Under the pieces are notes generated by a model. The model searched no databases, had not been told where the DNA came from, and saw only the letters and a program-made list of their open reading frames with translations. The position numbers were made by a program, and so were the translations under genes. Of a stretch of 5,439 bases of DNA, positions 1-5,439 are shown piece after piece. Within the stretch, counting starts at the first letter, position 1, and each line of letters begins with the position of its first letter. The stretch is from 20CM-2-65-7 sp035943355 (GTDB lineage Bacteria > Gemmatimonadota > Gemmatimonadetes > Gemmatimonadales > GWC2-71-9): assembly GCA_035943355.1 (NCBI GenBank), contig DASZCG010000264.1, forward strand, positions 1 to 5,439, given 5' to 3'.

Positions 1-1659
1 CGCCGCGGCACGGCCGACGGCGCCCTCGAGCTGCGGCGGGCCCAACGGCGCTTCGGACGCCGGACGCTGTACGCCACGCTGGCGCTGGGCGCCGCGATTG
101 CGATCGGATCGCTCGCCTATCGTCCGGTGCGCCTGGTGAACCGGCTCCCCGCCGACTACAGCTACGTGTACGGACCCGGCCGGCCGTTCGCGCCGAGTCT
201 CGCGCGGACCAACACGGCGCAGGCGTTCGACGCGCGCTCGCTCGGTGGCTCCAAGGCGTGCGGCGAGGCTGGCTGCCATCAACAGATCTATGAAGAGTGG
301 TCAGTGAGCGCCCACCGCTACGCGGCGATGGACCTGGGGTTTCGCGCGATCCAGGCGACGATGGGCAAGCAGAACGGCCCGGAGTCCACACGCTACTGCG
401 CCGGCTGCCACGATCCGATTTCGTTGTTCGCGGGCGCCAAGAACCTGTATCGCGACGATCTGACGAACGCGGTCGGCCGCGACGAGGGCGTGTCGTGCAT
501 CACCTGCCACGCCATCCGCGAGACCGACGTCAAGGGCAATGCGAGCTATGTGATCGCGCAGCCCAGGCGCTACATGTTCGAGATGCAGGAGGGAGAGGGG
601 AACGCCGCACGGCTCGTGCGCAACTTCCTGATCCGCGCGTACCCGCGGGAGCACGTCCGCTCGCTGCAGCACGGCCTCTTCAAGAGTCCCGAGTTTTGCG
701 CCGCGTGTCACAAGCAGTTCATCGACCGCGAGATCAATCAGGTCGGCTGGGTACAGCTCCAGAATCAGTACGACAACTGGCGCAAGAGCCGCTGGAATGA
801 CAGCCTCAATCCGCGCCGCACGATCGAGTGTCGCGAGTGCCACATGCGACTCGTGCCCTCAAAGGATCCGGCCGCGGGCGACGACCGCGACTACAATCGA
901 TCTCCCGGCGACGGCGAGCATCGCAGCCACCGCTTCCTCGCCGCGAATCAGTTCATGCCGGTCGCGCTGAAGCTGCCCGGCGCCGCGGAGCACGCGGCCC
1001 TCACGGAGCGGTGGCTGCAGGGGCGAATCGACATTCCCGAGATCGCCGACAAGTGGCGGACCGGTCCCGCCGTTCCGATCCAGCTCATCGCGCCGGACAG
1101 CGTCCGGCCGGGGCAGCCCGTCGACCTGCAGGTGCTCATCACGAACAACAAGGTCGGCCACGATTTCCCGACGGGGCCGCTCGACATCATTCAGTCGTGG
1201 GTCGAGATCGTGGTGCGGGATCAGAACGGCGACACGGTCTACGAAACCGGCCAGCGTGATGCCCGGCATTTCATCCACCCGGGCTCGTTTATTTTCAAAG
1301 CGGAGCCGGTGGATCAGTACGGCAAGCTCATCGATCGCCACAACCTCTGGGAAATGGTGGGCGTGCGCTATCGCCGCTCCATGTTCCCCGGGCAATCCGA
1401 CCGCGCGGAATTCTCGTTCAACTGTCCCGCCACCTCGTTCAAGCGCACACCGGGCGCGGGCGGGGAGATCGGCAGCCAGAGCGCCGCTTTCCAGGCGCCG
1501 CGCGGTCGGGTCACCGAGCTCCACGTCTCGGCGCGACTGCTGTACCGCAAGGTCGATCAGTTCCTCCTCAACTTCCTGTTTGGTGAGTCGTCCGGCATCA
1601 CGTCTCCGGTGACGGTGGTTTCGCAGGACACCACGACGATAGAGGTCCGTGGTTGGTAG
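1..1659 (+). CDS. Membrane-anchored multihaem c-type cytochrome (cytochrome c554-like), 5' partial
   Basis: A probable periplasmic electron carrier or redox enzyme holding covalent haems. The frame is open from base 1 and has no ATG, GTG or TTG before the GTG at 127, so the real start probably lies upstream; starting at 127 would delete a basic stretch (RRAQRRFGRR, codons 12-21) followed by a hydrophobic segment (about codons 23-40), a typical N-in signal anchor. There are five haem-attachment motifs: CGEAGCH (259-279, CX4CH) and the standard CXXCH motifs CAGCH (397-411), CITCH (496-510), CAACH (697-711) and CRECH (829-843). An EWSVSAH segment (His at 313-315) just after the first motif resembles the distal-ligand region of c554-type cytochromes. 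The last third has no haem motifs; it carries VGHDFPTG (1153-1176) and alternating beta-like sequence, as in many multihaem cytochromes with a C-terminal beta domain. The stop codon lies inside the next gene, suggesting coupling. The family call is firm; donor, acceptor and substrate are unknown. Confidence 0.88.
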   Translation, partial: RRGTADGALELRRAQRRFGRRTLYATLALGAAIAIGSLAYRPVRLVNRLPADYSYVYGPGRPFAPSLARTNTAQAFDARSLGGSKACGEAGCHQQIYEEWSVSAHRYAAMDLGFRAIQATMGKQNGPESTRYCAGCHDPISLFAGAKNLYRDDLTNAVGRDEGVSCITCHAIRETDVKGNASYVIAQPRRYMFEMQEGEGNAARLVRNFLIRAYPREHVRSLQHGLFKSPEFCAACHKQFIDREINQVGWVQLQNQYDNWRKSRWNDSLNPRRTIECRECHMRLVPSKDPAAGDDRDYNRSPGDGEHRSHRFLAANQFMPVALKLPGAAEHAALTERWLQGRIDIPEIADKWRTGPAVPIQLIAPDSVRPGQPVDLQVLITNNKVGHDFPTGPLDIIQSWVEIVVRDQNGDTVYETGQRDARHFIHPGSFIFKAEPVDQYGKLIDRHNLWEMVGVRYRRSMFPGQSDRAEFSFNCPATSFKRTPGAGGEIGSQSAAFQAPRGRVTELHVSARLLYRKVDQFLLNFLFGESSGITSPVTVVSQDTTTIEVRGW

Positions 1660-4183
1660 TTCCAACCATCCCATAACGCGCCGGCACCGGCGCCTCGCGC
1701 TCGCGATCACACTGGCGCTGGCATTCGTCGGCGTCGCGGTGGTGGTCGCCGTTCGCGCTCTCAGGCCCCGGGCCGACTACACGCCTGGGCGGAGAGTCGA
1801 AGGCCTCACCTCCGACTTGTCGCGTGGCCTCCCACCTGACTATCCGCGCGTCACGTTCGTGGACGTAAGCAAGGAAGCAGGCATCGACTTCCAGCATTTT
1901 TGGGGCCAACGCACGTCCCAGATCCCCGAAGACATGGGATCGGGCGCTGCCTGGGGCGATTACGACAACGACGGCTGGCCCGATCTCTTCATCGTCAACG
2001 TCGCCGGCCCGATCACGCTGAGCCCCGATTCGCTGCGCGCCTCACCCGCGCATTGCGCGCTGTACCACAACAACAAGAACGGCACGTTCACCGATGTCAG
2101 CGCGCAGGCGGGTGTCGATCTGCGGATCTGGGGAATGGGAGCCGAATGGGGCGATTACGACAACGACGGCTTTCTTGACCTCGTCGTCTCGGCGTACGGC
2201 GAAAACGTCCTCTTCCACAACACCGGCGACGGCACCTTCACCAATCGGACCACAGCATCGGGAATTGGCGGCAAACGCGGCTTCTGGTCCGGCGTCGCGT
2301 GGGGCGATTACGACCGCGATGGCTTTCTCGATCTCTATGTGACCGGGTACGTGAAATACCGGTCGCCCTCGAGCGGCATGGCCGCCAAATCGGAGCAGTA
2401 CGACGTCGAGAATCCCCTCGGCATCAACCCGAACGCCTACCCGCCCGAGCGAAACCTGCTCTACCACAACAACCGCAACGGCACGTTCACCGAAGTGGCC
2501 GGCCGAGCCGGCGTGCTCGGCGACCACGGCAAATCGCTCGAGGCAGCGTGGGTCGATGTCGACGAAGACGGCTGGCCCGATCTCTATGTGGCGAACGACG
2601 TCACGGACAACCAGCTGTTCCGCAACCTGCACAACGGCGTGTTCGTCGACGTGAGCCACGAGGCGCGCGTCGCCGACTACCGCAGCGCCATGGGCCTCGC
2701 CATCGGCGACTGGGACGGCGATCAGCACCTCGACATGTTCATCACGCACTGGATCGCGCAGGAGAACGCGCTCTACGAACACGTCAGCAACAAGCCGCTC
2801 GCGTTTCAGGACGTCGCCGATCGCGTGGGGCTGGGGCAAGTCGCGCTCGACTTCGTCGGCTGGGGGACGTTCTTCTTCGACTACGACAATGACGGCAAGC
2901 TCGACTTGTTCGTCGCGAACGGTCACACGTTCCAGCGCCGCGACGCGCCGGAGCTCCTTGCTCCCGAGACGGCGCAGCTGTTTTGGAACCACGGGCCGAC
3001 AGACGGCTTCTTCGAGGTCGGCGCGCCGAGTGGCGAGTACTTCCGCACGCCGCACGTGGGCCGGGGCGCGGCATTCGCCGACTACGACAACGACGGGGAT
3101 CTCGACGTCGTGGTCGTGAACCACAGCGGCCGGGCCGTGCTGCTGCGCAACGACGGCGGCAACCGCAATCACTGGCTCAACATCAGACTCGAGGGCCGGG
3201 GCCGGAGCAACCGAACGGCGGACGGCGCCAAGCTGCGCGTCGTCGCCGGCACGTCGGTCTCGATTCGCGAGGTCGGCGCGCAGGCTTCCTATCTCTCGCA
3301 GAACGACCTGACCGAGCATGTCGGGCTCGGCGCGCTCACTCAGGTCGACAGCGTCAGGATTGTGTGGCCGAGCGGGACCAAACAGGTACTGACGAACGTC
3401 GCGGCGGACCAGACGATCCACATTGTCGAGGGCGGAGGGGCCACACGTGTCGAGACGACGCCGGATTCGACCGGCGGCCGGCAAGCGGTGCTCGAGTTCT
3501 GGACGCTATACCGGGCCGCGACGACGGCGCGCGTGGACGGCCGGAACGCCGCAGCGCGCGACGCCTATCGTAACGCGCTCGCGCTGAATCCACGGCACGA
3601 AGATGTGCTCTACTACCTCGGCAACATGGAGCTCGAGCTCGGCAACTTCCGCGACGCCGAGACCGCCTGGCGCCGCCTCGTGGAGATCAACCCTGCCAGC
3701 GCGCGCACCCATTCCCGGCTCGGCGACCTCTATGCGTGTCCAGACACCGGGGCCCCCTGGAATCTCGGGCGAGCGAGGACCGAATTCGCTCAAGCCGCAG
3801 AGCTCAATCGCGAAGAAACGGGCCCGCTGCTTCGCCTCGGCGAGGTCGCGTTGCTCCGCGGCGATCTCGCAGCGGCACGGTCACAATTCGACGCCGTGAT
3901 CGTCACGCATCCGAAGAGCGTCGAGGCGCACTTCCTCAAGGGCTACGTGGCGTGGAAGCGCGGCCAGCACGCGCTCGCCGCCAGCGAGCTGCAGCAAGCC
4001 GAGGCAATAGCGAGCGCGCCACAACCAGTACCGCAGGCGCCATCGGAAGGCGATACCAAGAGGGGCGCAAGCGGAGCCGCGCCGCTCGTGACGCGGTCCA
4101 CGCGTTGCCGGTTAGTAGGTGATGAGCTCGATTACGGGCGTCTCGACCGCCGGTTACAGCAGATAGCCGCGCTTCATCAGTGA
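1649..4183 (+). CDS. CRTAC1-type protein: FG-GAP/VCBS beta-propeller, ASPIC/UnbV domain and TPR tail
   Basis: An 844-residue protein, probably periplasmic or surface-facing and anchored by its N-terminus: basic TRRHRR (10-15) followed by a hydrophobic segment (about 16-36). Seven propeller-type repeats carry Asp-rich calcium loops: DYDNDG at 104-109, 169-174, 411-416 and 478-483, DYDRDG at 220-225, DVDEDG at 303-308, and a variant DWDGDQ at 354-359 in which the usual Gly is Gln. Each is followed by a (L/P)D(L/M/V) strand, and 'NGTF(T/V)DV'-type linkers lie between several. Seven units would suit a seven-bladed propeller. An ASPIC/UnbV domain follows (about 525-595: DGAKLRVVAG, a SYLSQND segment, GLGALTQVDSVRIVWPSG), then TPR-like helical repeats (about 612-790: 'ALNPRHEDVLYYLGNMELE', 'EINPASARTHSRLGDLYA', 'HPKSVEAHFLKGYVAWKRG'). 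GTG 1649 is the only reasonable start upstream of the anchor, with AGAGG at 1641-1645 as a close, weak ribosome-binding site. It overlaps the cytochrome gene by 11 nt. Biochemical role unknown; the context suggests a partner or scaffold for the cytochrome. Confidence 0.9.
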   Translation: MVGSSNHPITRRHRRLALAITLALAFVGVAVVVAVRALRPRADYTPGRRVEGLTSDLSRGLPPDYPRVTFVDVSKEAGIDFQHFWGQRTSQIPEDMGSGAAWGDYDNDGWPDLFIVNVAGPITLSPDSLRASPAHCALYHNNKNGTFTDVSAQAGVDLRIWGMGAEWGDYDNDGFLDLVVSAYGENVLFHNTGDGTFTNRTTASGIGGKRGFWSGVAWGDYDRDGFLDLYVTGYVKYRSPSSGMAAKSEQYDVENPLGINPNAYPPERNLLYHNNRNGTFTEVAGRAGVLGDHGKSLEAAWVDVDEDGWPDLYVANDVTDNQLFRNLHNGVFVDVSHEARVADYRSAMGLAIGDWDGDQHLDMFITHWIAQENALYEHVSNKPLAFQDVADRVGLGQVALDFVGWGTFFFDYDNDGKLDLFVANGHTFQRRDAPELLAPETAQLFWNHGPTDGFFEVGAPSGEYFRTPHVGRGAAFADYDNDGDLDVVVVNHSGRAVLLRNDGGNRNHWLNIRLEGRGRSNRTADGAKLRVVAGTSVSIREVGAQASYLSQNDLTEHVGLGALTQVDSVRIVWPSGTKQVLTNVAADQTIHIVEGGGATRVETTPDSTGGRQAVLEFWTLYRAATTARVDGRNAAARDAYRNALALNPRHEDVLYYLGNMELELGNFRDAETAWRRLVEINPASARTHSRLGDLYACPDTGAPWNLGRARTEFAQAAELNREETGPLLRLGEVALLRGDLAAARSQFDAVIVTHPKSVEAHFLKGYVAWKRGQHALAASELQQAEAIASAPQPVPQAPSEGDTKRGASGAAPLVTRSTRCRLVGDELDYGRLDRRLQQIAALHQ

Positions 4184-4741
4184 CTCACCCGATGCGGCGT
4201 AGCCGGCGCGATCGGGCAGATACCAAGCGAGCGCATCCGCCATCCGATCGTAGATGTTGAACAGGGCGCAGACGTGGATCGCGTCTGCGATCGCCTCATC
4301 GCTCAGGCCGGCGGCGCGCAGCGGCGCGACATCGGCGGGCCGCACATCGTCGGGATGGAGTGTGAGCTTCTCGAGGAAGCGGAGCGTCGCGCGAAGCTTG
4401 GCGTCGAGCGGCGCGGTGCGCCAATCGTCGACCACCGCCCGCACGAACCTGTCATCTTGTAAGGCCAGCGCCGCGACCGCGGCGTGCGACTCCGTTCAGA
4501 AGACGCACTGGTTCAGCTTCGACGTGAACGCAGCGAACAGCTCGCGCTCACCCACGCTCCAATCGGAGGGGCCGCGCAGCACCGCTTGCGTCCAGTCGCA
4601 CATCGGCTTTCCCCACAGCTCCGGCCGGTACATGATCGTCTTGACGACGTCGGGCACCCGCCGGCCGCTCACCAGGCGGATGAGCCCGAGCTTCAGCTTT
4701 TCCTTGAGCCGATGGCGGTGCTCGACACGCGGGAGGCGCAT
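4154..4741 (-). CDS. AhpD-like / CMD-family peroxidase, probable selenoprotein with in-frame TGA (CxxU)
   Basis: A carboxymuconolactone-decarboxylase-fold alkylhydroperoxidase-like enzyme of 195 residues, read through a TGA at codon 82 (4498-4496). Before the TGA: RPELWGKP, LRGPSDWSVGERELFAAF and NQCVF; after it: TESHAAVAALALQ, VRAVVDDWRTAPLDAKLRA, FLEKLTLHP and GLSDEAIADAIHVCALFNI. Both halves are one continuous family sequence in one frame, with no indel. The catalytic array is E67, C79, U82 and H86, matching the spacing of Glu118-Cys130-Cys133-His137 in mycobacterial AhpD, with the TGA exactly at the second, reported peroxide-attacking Cys. A hairpin suited to a SECIS lies at 4484-4469. 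The ATG at 4741 has a strong GAGGAG ribosome-binding site 8 nt upstream and overlaps the preceding gene's stop by one base. Expected role: reduction of peroxides or a related thiol/selenol redox reaction in the cytoplasm. The alternative is a TGC/TGT to TGA nonsense mutation or base-call error; the intact downstream half argues against an old pseudogene. No selenocysteine machinery is in the window. Confidence 0.85.
4188..4216. repeat. Imperfect inverted repeat just after the CRTAC1-type gene
   Basis: CCCGAT (4188-4193) pairs with ATCGGG (4211-4216), and inside them CGGC-GTA-GCCG (4195-4205) forms a further 4-bp hairpin, with a 1-by-5 internal loop between the two stems. It starts 4 nt beyond the CRTAC1-type stop codon, within the opposite gene's coding sequence. 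There is no T-run on either strand, so an intrinsic terminator is not established; it could be a rho-independent-like pause site or a chance result of coding sequence. Confidence 0.3.
4469..4484 (-). promoter_or_regulatory. Candidate bacterial SECIS hairpin
   Basis: On the minus strand the sequence CGCCGC-GGTC-GCGGCG forms a perfect 6-bp GC stem with a 4-nt loop. The loop begins after 17 nt counted from the TGA, within the usual 16-37 nt range for bacterial SECIS elements, and starts with G (GGUC), as the consensus requires; E. coli fdhF carries a similar GGUC-containing apical loop. A weak lower stem (GAG with CUU) could form across 5-nt internal loops. In such GC-rich DNA a short stem can arise by chance, so the support comes mainly from its position relative to the TGA. 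Confidence 0.6.
4496..4498 (-). other. Candidate selenocysteine (UGA recoding) codon
   Basis: In-frame TGA at codon 82 of the AhpD-like gene. It sits in NQCVF-U-TESH, so the motif becomes CxxUxxxH instead of CxxCxxxH. Cys and Sec exchange at exactly such redox positions in known selenoprotein families, and AhpD-like selenoproteins have been reported from marine metagenomic surveys. Decoding as selenocysteine is an inference from position and context. Confidence 0.82.
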
Positions 4742-5058
4742 CAGTCGGGCTCCTCGCCACGGAGGGCGGCCAGGCCCCGCTCCAGGCGATGCAGCGCTGC
4801 GCCTACCGCGGCAGCCACGGTGATCTCGAACAGGGCGTCTTCCGAATTGCCGGCCTGTTGCAGGGCTGTAACGTCGCGATCCGTGACCTTATAGGCGTGG
4901 CGGGCCACGGTATCGACGTAGGGGCGGAGTGCCGGGGGTACGCCGTCCCGACTCCCCATCGCCCGGTCGAGTACCGCCTGGCGCAGCTCCGGAGTCGCGT
5001 CGCCCGGCGTGTTCACGACTGCATCCGTCAGGCGTTTCCTGAAGAGATCGTAACGCAT
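4741..5058 (-). CDS. Small Cys-free CMD-like partner protein of the AhpD-like enzyme
   Basis: A 105-residue, mostly helical soluble protein with no signal peptide and no cysteine. Its second half (VTDRDVTALQQAGNSEDALF and the following EITVAAAVGAALHRLERGL) lines up with the downstream enzyme's VRPADVAPLRAAGLSDEAIA and DAIHVCALFNIYDRMADAL, sharing the D-V-x-x-L-x-x-A-G-x-S core. It therefore looks like a CMD/AhpD half-domain without the CxxC site. Its TGA stop overlaps the next ATG (TGATG), so translation is probably coupled and the two products may form a complex. The ATG at 5058 is the first possible start, because an in-frame TGA lies two codons upstream (5064-5062); a purine-rich AGAGGGA (5077-5071) sits 12 nt before it, slightly far for a ribosome-binding site. 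Function unproven; a structural or accessory subunit is the likeliest reading. Confidence 0.78.
   Translation of the reverse strand: MRYDLFRKRLTDAVVNTPGDATPELRQAVLDRAMGSRDGVPPALRPYVDTVARHAYKVTDRDVTALQQAGNSEDALFEITVAAAVGAALHRLERGLAALRGEEPD
4750..4755 (-). promoter_or_regulatory. Shine-Dalgarno site of the AhpD-like gene
   Basis: GAGGAG on the minus strand lies 8 nt before the ATG at 4741-4739, inside the 3' end of the upstream gene. It fixes the start of the AhpD-like gene at 4741 and argues against initiation at the GTG 4444-4442, which would give a protein lacking the whole active site. Confidence 0.75.
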
Positions 5059-5161
5059 GCTTCAAACTTATCCCTCTTTCTACTCCTTGACACTCTCGTT
5101 TCCGGGCAGCCTCTTGATTCCACCCGATTTCTCGCCTCCGTCACCGCCTGAGGAAACGCGT
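5059..5161. promoter_or_regulatory. Divergent intergenic region between the AhpD-like operon and the receptor-like gene
   Basis: This 103-bp stretch separates two divergent genes and must hold the promoters of both unless they lie in coding sequence. It is clearly less GC-rich than its flanks, with many T and C on the + strand. A perfect TTGACA (5087-5092, + strand) could be a -35 box, but no good -10 box lies 16-18 nt downstream; TTGATT (5114-5119) is 21 nt away and matches weakly. No convincing operator palindrome was seen. Confidence 0.4.
5150..5154 (+). promoter_or_regulatory. Shine-Dalgarno site of the receptor-like gene
   Basis: GAGGA lies 7 nt before the ATG at 5162. It selects this ATG over the downstream in-frame ATGs at codons 8 and 13, which would cut into the signal peptide. 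Confidence 0.7.
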
Positions 5162-5439
5162 ATGAGACCTTTACTCTACTGCATGGGCGCCATCCTGATG
5201 CTCTGGATCGACCCCAACACGCTGCAGGCGCAGCAAACCACGGGCACGATCCGCGTACGCATCACGGACAATGCCACCCAACAAGGCCTCCAGGGCGTCA
5301 CCGTCGCCGCGGGAGGCTGCAGTGTTTTGAGCCAGCCCGACGGCCGCTACGTCATCACCGGCGTCCCGGCCGGCGCGCAGACCGTGCGCGCCAGAGTCAT
5401 CGGCTACACTCAGACGACGAGCGATGTCACCGTGACGGC
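5162..5439 (+). CDS. Exported carboxypeptidase-regulatory-like protein, probable TonB-dependent receptor N-terminus (3' partial)
   Basis: An open frame of 92 complete codons running off the window edge. Residues 1-23 form a signal peptide: MRPLL, a hydrophobic core (LLYCMGAILMLW) and an LQA-QQ end resembling a signal-peptidase I site. The mature part starts TTGTIRVRITDNATQQGLQG and continues with VTVAAGG, QPDGRYVITGVPAGAQTV and RARVIGYTQTTSDVTVT, the repeated beta pattern of a carboxypeptidase-D regulatory-like domain (Ig-like beta-sandwich) found at the N-terminus of SusC/RagA-type TonB-dependent outer-membrane receptors. The 'GVPAGAQTVRAR-IGY' wording is common in Gemmatimonadota receptors. 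A Cys within the sandwich (GGCSVLSQ) is unusual for these domains. The plug and barrel are not in the window, so a secreted protein carrying only this domain is possible. It is transcribed divergently from the AhpD-like operon. Confidence 0.75.
   Translation, partial: MRPLLYCMGAILMLWIDPNTLQAQQTTGTIRVRITDNATQQGLQGVTVAAGGCSVLSQPDGRYVITGVPAGAQTVRARVIGYTQTTSDVTVT

Noticed and set aside
2042..3484. A 480-codon open frame on the minus strand
   Set aside because: It lies opposite the well-supported CRTAC1-type gene and its translation is low-complexity Val/Arg/Ala/Glu sequence mirroring the Asp-rich repeats; typical GC-rich antisense shadow.
4188..4216. Intrinsic terminator for the CRTAC1-type gene
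   Set aside because: The hairpin is imperfect, lies within coding sequence of the opposite gene and has no T-run on either strand; kept only as an inverted repeat.
4154..4444. A separate 96-residue gene starting at GTG 4444 on the minus strand
   Set aside because: It is the C-terminal half of the AhpD-like gene; the frame is continuous through the TGA to the ATG at 4741, and this start has no suitable ribosome-binding site and lacks the active site.
4154..4741. AhpD-like gene as an ordinary pseudogene
   Set aside because: A single TGA exactly at a catalytic Cys, with no other stop or frameshift, intact sequence on both sides, a strong ribosome-binding site and a SECIS-like hairpin fits selenocysteine better than random decay. 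A sequencing error cannot be fully excluded.
5087..5119. A complete sigma-70 promoter using TTGACA at 5087-5092
   Set aside because: The -35 match is perfect but no hexamer at 16-18 nt resembles TATAAT; the nearest weak match is 21 nt away.
4254..5151. Long + strand open frames across the minus-strand operon (4254-4823, 4484-4894, 4789-5151)
   Set aside because: They are antisense to genes with recognisable families and coupling signals, and their translations show no domain pattern.
1..5439. CRISPR array, tRNA, rRNA, insertion sequence or prophage genes
   Set aside because: No regularly spaced direct repeats, cloverleaf-like sequence, terminal inverted repeats or transposase/integrase motifs were seen; repeats present are explained by the propeller units.

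Overview
The window is GC-rich and gene-dense. It comes from a Gram-negative-type, diderm bacterium, most likely Gemmatimonadota or Acidobacteriota. This is inferred from protein style: a multihaem cytochrome beside a CRTAC1-type FG-GAP/ASPIC/TPR protein, and a carboxypeptidase-regulatory-like plug-type N-terminus containing 'GVPAGAQTVRARVIGY'. No rRNA or other taxonomic marker is present, so the phylum is tentative.

Left part (1-4183, + strand): two tightly linked genes. The first (1-1659, 5' end cut by the window edge) encodes a membrane-anchored multihaem c-type cytochrome with five haem-binding motifs, one of them the unusual CX4CH spacing. Its last 11 bases overlap the GTG start of the second gene (1649-4183), an 844-residue exported or anchored protein with seven FG-GAP/VCBS-like calcium-loop repeats, an ASPIC/UnbV domain and a TPR tail. 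They look co-translated and act outside the cytoplasm. Their substrate is unknown.

Middle part (4154-5058, - strand): a two-gene operon converging on the first. The upstream gene (5058-4741) encodes a 105-residue Cys-free protein whose second half resembles a CMD/AhpD half-domain. It is joined by a TGATG stop/start overlap to an AhpD-like (carboxymuconolactone-decarboxylase-fold peroxidase) gene. The latter looks broken by an in-frame TGA at 4498-4496. That TGA falls exactly on the second cysteine of the catalytic E-x11-C-x2-C-x3-H signature, the frame is intact for 114 further codons of family-like sequence, and a GC-perfect 6-bp hairpin with a GGUC loop sits 17 nt after it, as expected of a bacterial SECIS element. 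The best reading is a selenoprotein with a CxxU active site (195 aa), not a pseudogene. This is the most interesting object in the window.

Right part (5059-5439): a 103-bp divergent intergenic region, then the start of a + strand gene (5162 to beyond the edge) with a signal peptide and a carboxypeptidase-regulatory-like beta-sandwich, probably the N-terminus of a TonB-dependent outer-membrane receptor.
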